Assembly (NCBI RefSeq): GCF_007665395.1
Contig: NZ_VDND01000002.1
Span: 620,001 to 684,000 of the forward strand
DNA from: Pseudomonas oryzihabitans
GTDB taxonomy: Bacteria > Pseudomonadota > Gammaproteobacteria > Pseudomonadales > Pseudomonadaceae
DNA: 64,000 nucleotides
Direction: 5' to 3'
In this document: piece after piece, positions 42,906 to 52,759 of the stretch
Layout of the letters: each line of letters begins with the position of its first letter
Position numbering within the stretch: the stretch's first letter is position 1
The notes under the pieces: generated by a model
Database searches by the model: none
Seen by the model: the letters and a program-made list of their open reading frames with translations, nothing else
Told to the model about the DNA's origin: nothing
Program-made: the position numbers and the translations under genes

Positions 42906-44027
42906 GTGCAGCACGCGGTCATCAGCGGTAGTGGGCTGTATACGCCGCCCGAAAGCATTTCCAACGACGAGCTGGTTGCGTCCTTCAACCAGTGGGCGGG
43001 CCAGTGGAACGCCGAGCATGCCGAGGCCATCGCCCAGGGCAGCCTGGCGCCCCAGCCGGAGTCCAGCGCCGCCTTCATCGAAAAGGCCTCGGGCATCCGC
43101 AGCCGCCACGTGGTCGACAAGGCCGGCATCCTCGATCCGGCGCGCATGGTCCCGCACATTCCCGAGCGCGCCAACGACGAGCCGTCCATCCTCTGCGAGA
43201 TGGGCGTCGCCGCGGCCCGCGAGGCGTTGGAACGCGCCGGCCGTACCGCCGCCGACATCGATGGCGTCATCGTCGCCTGCTCCAACCTGCAACGGCCCTA
43301 TCCGGCGGTCGCCATCGAAGTCCAGGCCGCCCTGGGCATCCAGGGCTACGGTTTCGACATGAACGTGGCCTGTTCCTCGGCGACCTTCGGCCTGCAGACC
43401 GCCGCCAACGCCGTGCAACTGGGCCAGGCCCGCGCGGTACTGGTGATAGACCCGGAAATCTGCACCGGCCACCTGAATTTCCGCGACCGTGACAGCCACT
43501 TCATCTTCGGCGATGCCGCCACCGCGCTGGTGGTGGAACGCGCCGACCAGGCGACCTCCGCCCATCGCTTCGAGATCCTCGGTACCCGGCTGTTCACCCA
43601 GTTCTCCAACAACATCCGCAACAACTTCGGTTTCCTCAACCGCGCGGCGGAGGAGGGCATGACCAACCCGGACAAGCTGTTCGTCCAGGAAGGTCGCAAG
43701 GTGTTCAAGGAGGTCTGTCCGCTGGTGGCCGAGCTGATCGCCGAGCACCTGACTGAACTCGATATCCCCGTCGAGCGGGTATCGCGCTTCTGGCTGCACC
43801 AGGCGAACCTGGCGATGAACCAGCTCATCGTCAAGCGCCTGCTGGGGCGTGAGTCCACGCCCAGCGAAGCCCCGGTGATCCTGGATACCTACGGCAATAC
43901 CAGCTCGGCCGGCTCGGTGATCGCCCTGCACCTGCACCACCAGGACCTGGCCAGTGGCAGCCTGGGCGTACTCAGCTCCTTCGGCGCGGGTTACTCCATC
44001 GGCAGCGTGGTACTGCGCAAGGTCTGA
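42906..44027 (+). CDS. Beta-ketoacyl-ACP synthase III-like condensing enzyme
   Basis: A 373-aa thiolase-fold protein. ACSSATFG holds the nucleophilic Cys (~residue 155), HQANLAMN the catalytic His and YGNTSSAGS the Asn, the Cys-His-Asn triad of FabH. Start GTG 42906 after CAAGAGGAA. It is longer than housekeeping FabH (~320 aa) and resembles the Pseudomonas PA3286-type enzyme that feeds beta-oxidation octanoyl-CoA into fatty acid synthesis; that closer identity is inference. Confidence 0.85.
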   Translation: MQHAVISGSGLYTPPESISNDELVASFNQWAGQWNAEHAEAIAQGSLAPQPESSAAFIEKASGIRSRHVVDKAGILDPARMVPHIPERANDEPSILCEMGVAAAREALERAGRTAADIDGVIVACSNLQRPYPAVAIEVQAALGIQGYGFDMNVACSSATFGLQTAANAVQLGQARAVLVIDPEICTGHLNFRDRDSHFIFGDAATALVVERADQATSAHRFEILGTRLFTQFSNNIRNNFGFLNRAAEEGMTNPDKLFVQEGRKVFKEVCPLVAELIAEHLTELDIPVERVSRFWLHQANLAMNQLIVKRLLGRESTPSEAPVILDTYGNTSSAGSVIALHLHHQDLASGSLGVLSSFGAGYSIGSVVLRKV

Positions 44028-44098
44028 TCGACGGCAGGAGTCTTCCCGGGACGACCGTTGTCGGACTTGGGAAGACATCAGCAGAAGAGGGAGGCCAC

Positions 44099-44977
44099 GT
44101 GCAGCCAGGAAGCCTGCTCAGGGTACAGCTGCGTCAGCTGCGCCCGACCCAGCCCGCGATCGGCCATGACCAGGTGCTCTACAAGCTTGGCAAGTACGCC
44201 TGCGACCGGCGCAAGCTGTTCGACGACTATTGCGAAGCCAACGGCCAGCATCTCAGCGCCGGCTTCCAGCCGAGCACCAGCCTGCGCTCGGCCGGTGATG
44301 CCCTCGGCGTCCAGCCGCCCGGGACCTGTCCGGACGAGATGAAGACGGTGGTCATCGGGCCGGGGCAGCAACTCTACCTGACCGATGGGCACCACACCTT
44401 TTCCGCCTTCTGGGAGCATCCCGGCGGTGGCCCCGAGACCGCGGTCTGGGTCAGGGTCACCGATGATCTCAGTGCCTGCGCGAGCATGGCGGATTTCTGG
44501 ATTCGCCTGCTCGATCAGCGCAAGGCCTGGCTCAAGGATCCCCAGGGCCGCCCCATCCTGCCCGAGCAGCTCCCGGCCTCCCTGGGGCTCGCCGCCATGG
44601 CCGACGACCCCTATCGCGCCCTGGTCTATTTCACCCGCCAGATCGGCTACGACAAGCCCCGCACGCCGGACGGACGGGTGCTGCCGTCGGAATTCCTCGA
44701 GTTCTACTGGGCCGAGTGGCTGCGCATGCTGCTGCCCTTGCATGGCTACGACCTCGATGACCGCAAGAGCTACGCCAAGGCGGTGGAGCAGGCGGCCCGG
44801 CTGATGGTCGCCAACCCTGGCATGGTGATCGGCAGTTCCGGACGTACCGCGCTGGAGATGGGCGCCTTCAAGGCAGTGGACAAGAAGGTGCTGCGTAAGC
44901 TCTCGTCCAGCGAGGGCAAGTTCACCTACCTGCTGGCGGCTCGTGCCCAGCGTACCGCCCTGTCCCGGGCGATTTGA
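44099..44977 (+). CDS. ParB-like nuclease domain protein
   Basis: A 292-aa protein starting at GTG 44099. The N-terminal region VQLRQLRPTQPAIGHDQV followed by YLTDGHHTFSAFW resembles the ParB/Srx-like (ParBc_2) fold, with DGHH replacing the GxxR-type nucleotide motif. The remainder is helical with no HTH seen, so it is unlikely to be a partition protein. Lies between the FabH-like gene and the tRNA cluster. Function unknown. Confidence 0.7.
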   Translation: MQPGSLLRVQLRQLRPTQPAIGHDQVLYKLGKYACDRRKLFDDYCEANGQHLSAGFQPSTSLRSAGDALGVQPPGTCPDEMKTVVIGPGQQLYLTDGHHTFSAFWEHPGGGPETAVWVRVTDDLSACASMADFWIRLLDQRKAWLKDPQGRPILPEQLPASLGLAAMADDPYRALVYFTRQIGYDKPRTPDGRVLPSEFLEFYWAEWLRMLLPLHGYDLDDRKSYAKAVEQAARLMVANPGMVIGSSGRTALEMGAFKAVDKKVLRKLSSSEGKFTYLLAARAQRTALSRAI

Positions 44978-45028
44978 CCCAGCGAGGGCATAAGTGTCTG
45001 TTACTAGCAGCTTTTTTGCTTTTTGGTG

Positions 45029-45057
45029 TTGACAGTGGAGGCGAGGCCTCTTAACAT
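45029..45057 (+). promoter_or_regulatory. Sigma70-type promoter of tRNA cluster
   Basis: TTGACA at 45029-45034 is followed after 17 bp by TAACAT (45052-45057); transcription would start about 12-15 bp before the first tRNA-Ala at 45077. A GC-rich discriminator (GCGCCCCG) follows, as in stringently controlled stable RNA promoters. Confidence 0.75.
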
Positions 45058-45076
45058 GCGCCCCGTCCTGACCGAC

Positions 45077-45152
<76 letters not shown>

Positions 45153-45193
45153 AATTTCGGTTTCGCCCACGGGGGAAATCGGTAGAAGGTTTC

Positions 45194-45269
45194 GTCCCCT
45201 TCGTCTAGTGGCCTAGGACACCGCCCTTTCACGGCGGTAACAGGGGTTCGAGTCCCCTAGGGGACGCCA
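45194..45269 (+). tRNA. tRNA-Glu (TTC), copy 1
   Basis: A 76-nt cloverleaf with encoded CCA; GTCCCCT/AGGGGAC acceptor stem and anticodon loop CTTTCAC with anticodon TTC. Confidence 0.97.
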
Positions 45270-45308
45270 TATCAGTCACGTATCCCAGGCGTGGCGAACG
45301 TTGTACGC

Positions 45309-45384
<76 letters not shown>

Positions 45385-45418
45385 AATTCGCGGTCCGCAA
45401 GGGTCGCACCAGGGTAAC

Positions 45419-45494
45419 GTCCCCTTCGTCTAGTGGCCTAGGACACCGCCCTTTCACGGCGGTAACAGGGGTTCGAGTCCCCTAGGGGACGCCA
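45419..45494 (+). tRNA. tRNA-Glu (TTC), copy 2
   Basis: Identical in sequence to the tRNA-Glu at 45194; the spacer to the Ala gene contains GTCCGCAAGGGTCGCACC, nearly repeated before copy 3. Confidence 0.97.
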
Positions 45495-45534
45495 TATCTG
45501 TCACGTATCCTAGACGTGGCACGACGCTGTACTT

Positions 45535-45610
<76 letters not shown>

Positions 45611-45644
45611 ATTTCGTGATCCGCAAGGGTCGCACCCGGGTAAC

Positions 45645-45720
45645 GTCCCCTTCGTCTAGTGGCCTAGGACACCGCCCTTTCACGGCGGTAACAGGGGTTC
45701 GAGTCCCCTAGGGGACGCCA
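45645..45720 (+). tRNA. tRNA-Glu (TTC), copy 3
   Basis: Third identical tRNA-Glu gene, ending 8 bp before the array's terminator. Confidence 0.97.
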
Positions 45721-45728
45721 TATCGATG

Positions 45729-45754
45729 AAAACCGCCTCACGGCGGTTTTTTTT
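45729..45754 (+). terminator. Rho-independent terminator of tRNA array
   Basis: AAAACCGCC (45729-45737) pairs with GGCGGTTTT (45742-45750) around TCAC, followed by a run of T to 45754. Directly follows the last tRNA-Glu. Confidence 0.9.
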
Positions 45755-45888
45755 CGCCTGCACCAAAGCCATTCGCCAGGGTCTGTGCTCAGATGCCGCT
45801 GCGGCGTCCATCTGTGGTAGACCTGTACCGCGAGCCCAGGCTCTTTTCAGACAACGCCAAGCAAAAAAGCCAAGCAAAGGGGAGTGGG

Positions 45889-47031
45889 ATGATCGTCGAA
45901 TATCTCTACAGCCTGGCCCAGGTACCTGCGGCGCAATGGAACGCCCTGCTGGCGGATGACCAGCCCTTCCTGCGCCATGAATTCCTCGCCACCCTGGAAG
46001 ACAGTGGCAGCCTCGGCCAGGGTACCGGCTGGCAGCCGGCACACCAGGTCCTCAAGGATGCCCAGGGCCAGCTGCTGGCGGCCATGCCGGCCTACCTCAA
46101 GCTGCACTCCTATGGCGAATACGTCTTCGACTGGGCCTGGGCCGATGCCTGTCGCCGCGCCGGCATCGACTACTACCCGAAGCTGCTGGCCGCCGTGCCC
46201 TTCTCGCCGGTGCAGGGCGCGCGCCTGCTGGGCGATCCAGGCGCCTGCGCGACCCTGCTCGACGCCACCACCGGCAGCCTGGCCGGCCTGGAGCTTTCCA
46301 GCCTGCACGTCAACTTCACCGATCCCCAGGCCGACGCCCTGCTGCAGGACCGCGACGGCTGGCTGGCCAGGATCGGCTGCCAGTTCCACTGGCACAACCG
46401 CGGCTACCGGGACTACGGGGACTTCCTCGCCGCCCTGACCTCGCGCAAACGCAAGCAGCTGCGCAAGGAGCGCGACCAGGTCGCCGGACTCGGCGTGACC
46501 TTCGAGTGGCGCAAGGGTGGCGAGCTGAGCGAGGCGGAGTGGGACTTCGTTTATGCCTGCTACGCCAACACCTACGAGGTCCGCGGCCAGGATCCCTATC
46601 TCACCCGCGCCTTCTTCAGCCTGCTGGCCGAGCGCCTGCCCGAGGCGATCCGGGTGGTGCTGGTGCGCCAGGGAAGTCGACCGGTGGCCATGGCCTTCTA
46701 CCTGAGGGATGGCGATACCCTCTATGGCCGTTATTGGGGTTGCTTGCAGGAATTCGACCAGCTGCATTTCGAGACCTGCTTCTACCAGGGCATCGAGCAT
46801 GCCATCGGCGAAGGGCTAGGGCGCTTCGATGCCGGGGCCCAGGGCGAGCACAAGCTGATCCGCGGCTTCGAGCCTACCCTGACGCACTCCTGGCATTACC
46901 TGGTGCATCCAGGGTTGCGAGCGGCAGTCGCGGAGTTTCTTGACCAGGAGCGGGCCGGGGTCCAGGCCTATGCACGCCAGGCGGCCGAGGCCTTGCCCTA
47001 TCGCCAGAAGGACGGCGCGGCGCCATGCTGA
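45889..47031 (+). CDS. FemAB-like acyl-transferase (peptidogalycan biosynthesis/recognition family)
   Basis: A 380-aa protein of the GNAT/FemAB-related family often annotated peptidogalycan biosynthesis or DUF482. Conserved stretches include [33 protein letters not shown] and [23 protein letters not shown] split across the C-terminal half. Start chosen at ATG 45889 after GGGGAGTGG; the frame opens further upstream without a ribosome site. Its stop overlaps ynfA by 7 bp. Substrate unknown. Confidence 0.8.
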   Translation: MIVEYLYSLAQVPAAQWNALLADDQPFLRHEFLATLEDSGSLGQGTGWQPAHQVLKDAQGQLLAAMPAYLKLHSYGEYVFDWAWADACRRAGIDYYPKLLAAVPFSPVQGARLLGDPGACATLLDATTGSLAGLELSSLHVNFTDPQADALLQDRDGWLARIGCQFHWHNRGYRDYGDFLAALTSRKRKQLRKERDQVAGLGVTFEWRKGGELSEAEWDFVYACYANTYEVRGQDPYLTRAFFSLLAERLPEAIRVVLVRQGSRPVAMAFYLRDGDTLYGRYWGCLQEFDQLHFETCFYQGIEHAIGEGLGRFDAGAQGEHKLIRGFEPTLTHSWHYLVHPGLRAAVAEFLDQERAGVQAYARQAAEALPYRQKDGAAPC

Positions 47032-47354
47032 ACTACCTCTGGTTCCTGTTGGCCGCGCTGTTCGAGATCGCCGGCTGCTACGCCTTCTGGCTGTGGCTGC
47101 GGTTGGATCGCAGTCCCTGGTGGCTGGCGCCCGGGCTGGCCAGCCTGGTGCTCTTCGCCCTGCTGTTGACCCGCATCGAGGCGGCCTACGCCGGGCGCGC
47201 CTATGCGGCCTATGGCGGCATCTACGTGGTGGCGTCCCTGGGCTGGCTGGCCCTGGTGGAGCGGACCCGGCCGGCCTGGACGGACCTCGCCGGCGGCCTG
47301 CTCTGCGTGGCGGGGGCGCTGGTGATCCTGCTCGTGCCCCGGGGCAGCGCCTAG
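47025..47354 (+). CDS. ynfA: YnfA family (UPF0060) membrane protein
   Basis: A 109-aa protein with four membrane helices. [20 protein letters not shown] at the N-terminus and [18 protein letters not shown] are characteristic of YnfA/UPF0060, a small-multidrug-resistance-like family. ATG 47025 overlaps the FemAB-like gene's end. Transport function is inferred from family. Confidence 0.92.
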   Translation: MLNYLWFLLAALFEIAGCYAFWLWLRLDRSPWWLAPGLASLVLFALLLTRIEAAYAGRAYAAYGGIYVVASLGWLALVERTRPAWTDLAGGLLCVAGALVILLVPRGSA

Positions 47355-47367
47355 CCCGGCTGGCGTC

Positions 47368-47595
47368 TCAGTCCAGTAGCTCGGGCGGGACGTCGCGGCG
47401 CAAGACCAGCTGGCACAGCGCGCTGTCCGGATCGAAGAGAATCACCGCCTCACCGGTTTCTAGCGCCCGCCGCGCCCGCTGGGTACGGGTCGCCAGCGGC
47501 GTCTCGTCGCCATTGTCGGTACCGTCGCGGGTGACGAAGTCTTCCAGCAGGTTGTCCAGGGTCGCGGCGGCAAGTTGGTCGTGGGGGATGATCAT
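47368..47595 (-). CDS. YheU family (UPF0270) protein
   Basis: A 75-aa cytoplasmic protein. MIIPHDQL...TLDNLLEDFVTRDGTDNGDE and the ALETGEAVILFD segment match the UPF0270/YheU family. ATG 47595. It is convergent with ynfA and 54 bp downstream of the M42 peptidase gene on the same strand. Function unknown. Confidence 0.88.
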   Translation of the reverse strand: MIIPHDQLAAATLDNLLEDFVTRDGTDNGDETPLATRTQRARRALETGEAVILFDPDSALCQLVLRRDVPPELLD

Positions 47596-47649
47596 GGCGG
47601 GGTGCTCGGGAAAAAGCGCCCAGGATACCCCAGGCGCGGGACGCGGCCC

Positions 47650-48837
47650 TTATTTGTTGCCGTCGCCGACGACTTCCTCCAGCGGCGGCAGCTGCGTCTG
47701 GTTGTCCAGATGGGTGTCCTCGGGCAGCAGCTGGTGGCCGAAGCGCTCCAGCGAGCTGTCGGCGGGCTGGGCATCGCTGTCGAACACCGGCGGACTGAGG
47801 ATGTAGCCGGTGAGCAACTGGCTGAGCGCGGCCAGGCTGACGATATGGGTGCGCTCGTAGCCATGGGTGGCATCGCAGCCGAAGGCCAGCAGGGCGACCC
47901 GCACGTCCTGCCCCGAGCTGATCGCCGAATGGGCGTCGCTGTAGTAGTAGCGGAACAGGTCACGCCGCACCGGGATGTCGTTGAGCTGCGCCAGCCGCAG
48001 CAGATGCCGCGACAGGTGGTAGTCGTAGGGACCCGCCGAGTCCTGCATGGCCACGCTGACCCGGTGTTCGTCGGATCGCTGGCCCGGCGCGACCGGGGCG
48101 ATGTCGATGCCGACGAATTCGCTGACGTCCCAGGGCAGGGCACCGGCCGCGCCCGACCCGACCTCTTCGGTGATGGTGAACAGCGGATGGCAATCGATCG
48201 GCGGGGTCTGGCCGCTCTCCTTGAGCATCTTCAGCGCGGTCAGCAGGGCGGCGACGCCGGCCTTGTCGTCGAGATGACGGGAGCTGATATAGCCGCTCTC
48301 GGTGAATTCCGGCAGCGGATCGAAGGCGATGAAGTCGCCGATCTGCACGCCCAGCTGTTCGGTCTCATGACGGCTCTTGGTCACCGCGTCCAGCCGCAGT
48401 TCGATGTGATCCCAGCTCACCGGCATCTTGTCGATCTCGGTGTTGAAGGCATGGCCGGAGGCCAGCAGCGGCAGCACGCTGCCCCTGAGGGTACCATCAT
48501 CGGTGAACAGGCTGACCCGGCTGCCCTCGGCGAAGCGGCTCGACCAGTGGCCGACCGCCGCCAGCCCCAGGCGGCCATTGTCCTTGATCTCGCGGACGAT
48601 GGCGCCGATGGTGTCCAGGTGCGCGGACACCGCGCGATCCGGGCTCTCCTTGTGCCCCTTGATCGTGGCGCGGATGGTGCCACGGCGGGTCAGCTCGAAG
48701 GGGATGTCGAGTTCGTTGAGCCGTTCGGCCACGTACATGACGATGGTGTCGGTGAAACCTGTGGGGCTGGGGATCGCCAGCAGATCCAGCAGCACCTTGC
48801 GCAGGTAATCCAGATCCGGTTCGGGTAGTCGAGTCAT
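47650..48837 (-). CDS. M42-family peptidase of NAGGN osmoprotectant system
   Basis: A 395-aa metallopeptidase of the M42/glutamyl-aminopeptidase family. SAHLDTIGA contains the first metal His-x-Asp, HLDDKAG the bridging Asp and TEEVGSG the catalytic Glu pair. Members encoded with N-acetylglutaminylglutamine synthetase and its amidotransferase form the NAGGN osmoprotectant system. ATG 48837 overlaps the synthetase stop by 4 bp. It may degrade or process the dipeptide; its exact role is not established. Confidence 0.9.
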   Translation of the reverse strand: MTRLPEPDLDYLRKVLLDLLAIPSPTGFTDTIVMYVAERLNELDIPFELTRRGTIRATIKGHKESPDRAVSAHLDTIGAIVREIKDNGRLGLAAVGHWSSRFAEGSRVSLFTDDGTLRGSVLPLLASGHAFNTEIDKMPVSWDHIELRLDAVTKSRHETEQLGVQIGDFIAFDPLPEFTESGYISSRHLDDKAGVAALLTALKMLKESGQTPPIDCHPLFTITEEVGSGAAGALPWDVSEFVGIDIAPVAPGQRSDEHRVSVAMQDSAGPYDYHLSRHLLRLAQLNDIPVRRDLFRYYYSDAHSAISSGQDVRVALLAFGCDATHGYERTHIVSLAALSQLLTGYILSPPVFDSDAQPADSSLERFGHQLLPEDTHLDNQTQLPPLEEVVGDGNK

Positions 48838-50573
48838 AGCGGAACCTCCCGGGAGAGCGGGAACAGCAGGTCGATGAAGCGCTCGGCGGTGGGGTGCGGC
48901 TCGTGATTGGCCAGCCCTGGCCGCTCATTGGCTTCGATGATCACGTAGTCGGGAGCATCGGCGGCGCTGACCAGCAGGTCCATGCCGGTCACCGGGATGT
49001 CCAGCGCCCGGGCGGCCTGGATGGACGCCTCGGCGAGCGTCGGATGCAGGCTGTCGGTGACGTCCTCGAGGATGCCGCCGGTGTGCAGGTTGGCGGTCTT
49101 GCGCACCGCCAGCCGGGTACCGGTGGGCAGTACGCTGTCCCAGTCGTAGCCGGCGCTGCGGATGGCGCGTTCGGTTTCCTCATCCACCGGGATGCGCGAC
49201 TCGCCACCGGTGGCGGCCTGTCGCCGGCGACTCTGGGCTTCGATCAGGTCGCGGACGCTGTGCTGGCCGTTGCCGACGATCTCCGCCGGGCGGCGGATGG
49301 CGGCGGCCACCACCTCGTGGCCGATGACCACGACGCGCAGGTCGAGACCCTGGTGGAAGCTTTCCAGCAGCACGCGGTCGTCATGACGGCGGGCGGCCGC
49401 GATGGCCGCGGCGAGGTGCTCGGCATCGCGGATATCCACGGCCACGCCCTTGCCCTGCTCGCCATTCACCGGCTTGACCACCAGGGCGCCGTGTTTTTCC
49501 AGGAAGGCGGCGTTGTCTTCGTCGCTGCCCGTCAGGCGCTGCTCCGGTACCCGCAGCCCGGCCCGGGCCAGGGTGCGGCTGGTCAATACCTTGTCGGCGC
49601 AGAGGGTCATGGTCACCGCGGAGGTGAGGTCACTCAGGGATTCGCGGCAGCGGATGCGGCGGTTGCCCTGGATCAGGGTGAAGAGGCCGGCCTCGGCATC
49701 GTCCACCTGCACCTCGATGCCACGCCTCAGGGCTTCGTCGACGATGATCCGCGCATAGGGATTGAGGTCGGCGGCGGGGCCGGGGCCGAGGAACAGGGTC
49801 TGGTTGATGCCGTTCTTGCACTTGATGGCGAAGGTCTGCAGCGGCCGGAAGCCCAGCTTGTCGTAGAGCCGCTTGGCCTGCTGGTTGTCGTGCAGTACCG
49901 ACAGGTCCAGGTAGGCGAGGCCGCGACTGGCATAGTGTTCGACCAGATGACGCACCAGCGCCTCGCCGACGCCCGGGCGGCTGCATTCGGGGGAGACCGC
50001 CAGGCACCACAGCGAGGAGCCGCCGTCGGGATCCTGGAAGGCCTTGACGTGGTTGAGGCCCATCACCGAGCCGATGACGGCGCCGCTGTCGTCGTCCTCG
50101 GCCAGCCAGTAGACCGGGCCGCCCTTGTGGCGCGGGGTCAGGCGCTCGGTGTCCACCGGGAGCATGTGGCGTTGCTGGTAGAGGCGGTTGATCTCGCTCC
50201 AGTCCTGGGCGGAACAGGCGCGACGGATGCGGAAGCCGCGATAGATCCGGCGCGCGGGGCGATAGTCGCTGAACCAGAGGCGCAAGGTGTCCGAAGGGTC
50301 GAGGAATAGCTGTTGGGGAGCCTGGGCCAGCACCTGGTGGGGCGCGGCCACATAGAGGGCGATGTCGCGCTCGCCGGGCGTCTCGGCCAGCAGCTCCTTG
50401 GCCAGGCTGGCGGGATCGGGGTAGGTGTGGCCAACGAGCAGCCGACCCCAGCCGCAGTGCAGGCAGAGCGGCTGGCAGTCGGGGTGATCACCTTCCGCGA
50501 GGCGCGCCTGCAGGCGTTCGTAGGACGGCGTCTGGGCGCGCTGGAGGCGCTGGTTGTAGCTGGTCGCTTTCAT
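48834..50573 (-). CDS. ngnB: N-acetylglutaminylglutamine synthetase (GNAT + ATP-grasp)
   Basis: A 579-aa two-domain enzyme: a GNAT acetyltransferase domain at ~110-250 (SPECSRPGVGEALVRHLVEH is the acetyl-CoA-binding loop) and an ATP-grasp ligase domain at ~270-575 (VVKPVNGEQGKGVAVDI and IIEANERPGLANHE). It makes N-acetylglutaminylglutamine from glutamines and acetyl-CoA, precursor of the osmolyte NAGGN. Lies between the amidotransferase and M42 peptidase genes in one leftward operon. Confidence 0.92.
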   Translation of the reverse strand: MKATSYNQRLQRAQTPSYERLQARLAEGDHPDCQPLCLHCGWGRLLVGHTYPDPASLAKELLAETPGERDIALYVAAPHQVLAQAPQQLFLDPSDTLRLWFSDYRPARRIYRGFRIRRACSAQDWSEINRLYQQRHMLPVDTERLTPRHKGGPVYWLAEDDDSGAVIGSVMGLNHVKAFQDPDGGSSLWCLAVSPECSRPGVGEALVRHLVEHYASRGLAYLDLSVLHDNQQAKRLYDKLGFRPLQTFAIKCKNGINQTLFLGPGPAADLNPYARIIVDEALRRGIEVQVDDAEAGLFTLIQGNRRIRCRESLSDLTSAVTMTLCADKVLTSRTLARAGLRVPEQRLTGSDEDNAAFLEKHGALVVKPVNGEQGKGVAVDIRDAEHLAAAIAAARRHDDRVLLESFHQGLDLRVVVIGHEVVAAAIRRPAEIVGNGQHSVRDLIEAQSRRRQAATGGESRIPVDEETERAIRSAGYDWDSVLPTGTRLAVRKTANLHTGGILEDVTDSLHPTLAEASIQAARALDIPVTGMDLLVSAADAPDYVIIEANERPGLANHEPHPTAERFIDLLFPLSREVPL

Positions 50574-50586
50574 GCGTCTCGCGCCC

Positions 50587-52359
50587 TCACAGTCCGTGCT
50601 CGCTCAGCCAAAGGTTGAGCGCCGCCAGTTGCCAGAGCTTGGAGCCGCGCAGCGGCGTGATGCGGTCGGCCGGATTGGTCAGCAGGCGGTCGATCTCGGC
50701 GGTCTCGAACAGGCCGCGATCCTGGCTGGGGTCCAGCAGCAGTTCGCGTACCCAGGTCAGGGTATTGCCTTCCAGGTGCTTGAGGCCCGGTACCGGGAAA
50801 TAGCCCTTGGGCCGGTCGATCACCTCGTGGGGGATGACCTTGCGCGCTGCCGCTTTCAATACCTGCTTGCCGCCATCACCCAGCTTGAATTCGGCCGGGA
50901 TGCGCGCCGAGAGTTCGGCCAGGCGATAGTCGAGGAAGGGCACCCGGGCTTCCAGGCCCCAGGCCATGGTCATGTTATCGACCCGCTTGACCGGGTCGTC
51001 CACCAGCATCACGGTGCTGTCCAGGCGCAGGGCCTTGTCGACCCCGGCGCTGGCGCCAGGCTTGGCGAAGTGCTGGCGCACGAATGCCTCGGCGGCATCT
51101 TCCTCCAGGCGCACGCCAGCCTGCACGGTGGCGGCGTACTGGGCGTAGTCACGGTCGAAGAAGGCGGCACGATAGGCGGCGAAGGGGTCGGCGGCGCCGT
51201 GCACCTGGGGATACCAGTGGTAGCCGGCGAAGAGTTCGTCGGCACCCTGGCCGCTCTGCACCACCTTGCAGTGCTTGGAGACCTCGCGCGACAGCAGGTA
51301 GAAGGCGATGCAGTCGTGGCTCACCATGGGTTCGCTCATGGCGGCGAAGGCGCGCGGCAACTGCTGGATGATCTCGTCTTCGGCGATGCGCAGCTGTTGA
51401 TGACGGGTGCCGTAGTGATTGGCGATCAGGTCGGAATACTGGAATTCATCGCCCCGTTCGCCGCCGGCATCCTCGAAGCCGATGGAGAAGGTCAGCAGGT
51501 CCTTGACCCCCGAGTCGTGCAGCAGGCCGACCAGCAGGCTGGAGTCGACGCCGCCGGAGAGCAGCACCCCCACTTCCCGCGCGGCACGCTGGCGGATCGC
51601 CACGGCGTCCTTCAGCCCGTGCAGCACGCGCTCGGCCCAGTCGTCCAGGGTGAAGCGGCGTTCGTCCTCGTGGGGACCGTAGTCCAGATTCCACCAGGTT
51701 TCCTGGTGCTGCTTGCCGGAGGCGTCCACGGTCATCCAGGTCGCCGGTGGCAGTTTCTGCACGCCCTGCAGGATGGTCCGCGGCGCCGGGACCACGGCGT
51801 GGAAATTCAGGTAATGGTTGAGGGCGACCGGATCGATGCGGGTGTCGATGTCCCCGGCCTCGAGCAGCGCGGGCAGGCTGGAGGCGAATCTGAGGCGCTT
51901 GTCGGTGAACGACAGGTACAGCGGCTTGATGCCGAGGCGGTCACGGGCGATGAACAGCCGGCCGCTGTCGCGCTCCCAGATGGCGAAGGCGAACATGCCA
52001 TTGAGCTTGGGCAGCATGGCCTTGCCCCAGGCATGGTAGGCCTTGAGCAGAATCTCGGTATCGCCGCCGGAATGGAAGCGATAGCCCTTGGCTTCCAGCT
52101 CGCTGCGCAGTTCCGGGTAGTTGTAGATGGCGCCATTGAACACCATGGACAACCCCAGTTCCGGCTCGATCATCGGCTGGCCCGAGGCTTCCGCCAGATC
52201 CATGATCTTCAGCCGCCGATGGCCGAGGGCGACCGGGCCCTGGCTATGGAAGCCCCAGGCGTCGGGTCCGCGCTGTTCCAGGCGGTGGGTGATGCGCTCC
52301 ACCGCGCTGATGGCTGCGGGTTGTTGATCGAAACGAAGCTCGCCGGCGATGCCGCACAT
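50587..52359 (-). CDS. ngnA: N-acetylglutaminylglutamine amidotransferase (asparagine synthetase family)
   Basis: A 590-aa asparagine-synthetase-type enzyme. Cys2 (MCGIAGEL) is the class II glutaminase nucleophile, and LLSGGVDSSLLVG is the ATP-pyrophosphatase loop of the synthetase domain. It amidates the dipeptide to NAGGN, an osmolyte made under high salt in Pseudomonas. First gene of the leftward NAGGN operon (13 bp before the synthetase). The symbol ngnA/asnO usage varies. Confidence 0.92.
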   Translation of the reverse strand: MCGIAGELRFDQQPAAISAVERITHRLEQRGPDAWGFHSQGPVALGHRRLKIMDLAEASGQPMIEPELGLSMVFNGAIYNYPELRSELEAKGYRFHSGGDTEILLKAYHAWGKAMLPKLNGMFAFAIWERDSGRLFIARDRLGIKPLYLSFTDKRLRFASSLPALLEAGDIDTRIDPVALNHYLNFHAVVPAPRTILQGVQKLPPATWMTVDASGKQHQETWWNLDYGPHEDERRFTLDDWAERVLHGLKDAVAIRQRAAREVGVLLSGGVDSSLLVGLLHDSGVKDLLTFSIGFEDAGGERGDEFQYSDLIANHYGTRHQQLRIAEDEIIQQLPRAFAAMSEPMVSHDCIAFYLLSREVSKHCKVVQSGQGADELFAGYHWYPQVHGAADPFAAYRAAFFDRDYAQYAATVQAGVRLEEDAAEAFVRQHFAKPGASAGVDKALRLDSTVMLVDDPVKRVDNMTMAWGLEARVPFLDYRLAELSARIPAEFKLGDGGKQVLKAAARKVIPHEVIDRPKGYFPVPGLKHLEGNTLTWVRELLLDPSQDRGLFETAEIDRLLTNPADRITPLRGSKLWQLAALNLWLSEHGL

Positions 52360-52759
52360 GGTTCTGTGCCTCTTGAATCCTTGGGATGCGGCGCGGGGAG
52401 TTCACTCCTGAACCCAGCGTGCGCATCCAATGCGTGTGGACTTCTCGAGATCCCTGAAAAGCCAATGCAGGGCGCTGTGCGTGCAGGCGGGGGCCACGGA
52501 GGACAGTTCATCTGCCAGAAGGCGCCGACCCGGCCGCACGCATCGACCGGCGACGAGTCTCATGGAGAAGACGGGGACGCCTGCCGGTCAGGGCCTCAGG
52601 TTACGAGCCCCGAGCGCGGCGGATGGTTCCATGGCGATGTCGCGGTCTGCCTCGGCCGTCACAGGCATGGCTGACGGATTGCAATGTATATGTTATAATG
52701 TATCTTTGTCGACCGTTCGCGGATGTCCCGCACGGCGGTCCCAGAGCAGGAGACACCTC
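52360..52759. other. Divergent intergenic region ngnA / rpmE2
   Basis: A 400-bp gap carrying the leftward promoter of the NAGGN operon and the rightward rpmE2 promoter. Apart from the AT-rich site at 52683-52703 I see only GC-rich sequence with no convincing gene; frames crossing it look random. Confidence 0.5.
52683..52703 (+). promoter_or_regulatory. Candidate Zur site overlapping rpmE2 promoter
   Basis: An AT-rich island with AATGTAT repeated at 52683 and 52697 around TATATGTTATA, resembling TA-rich Zur/Fur-type boxes, and including a TATAAT -10 box at 52694-52699 with a weak TTGCAA -35 near 52678. Cysteine-free L31 paralogues are repressed by Zur in zinc-replete cells, which fits; the match itself is approximate. 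Confidence 0.45.
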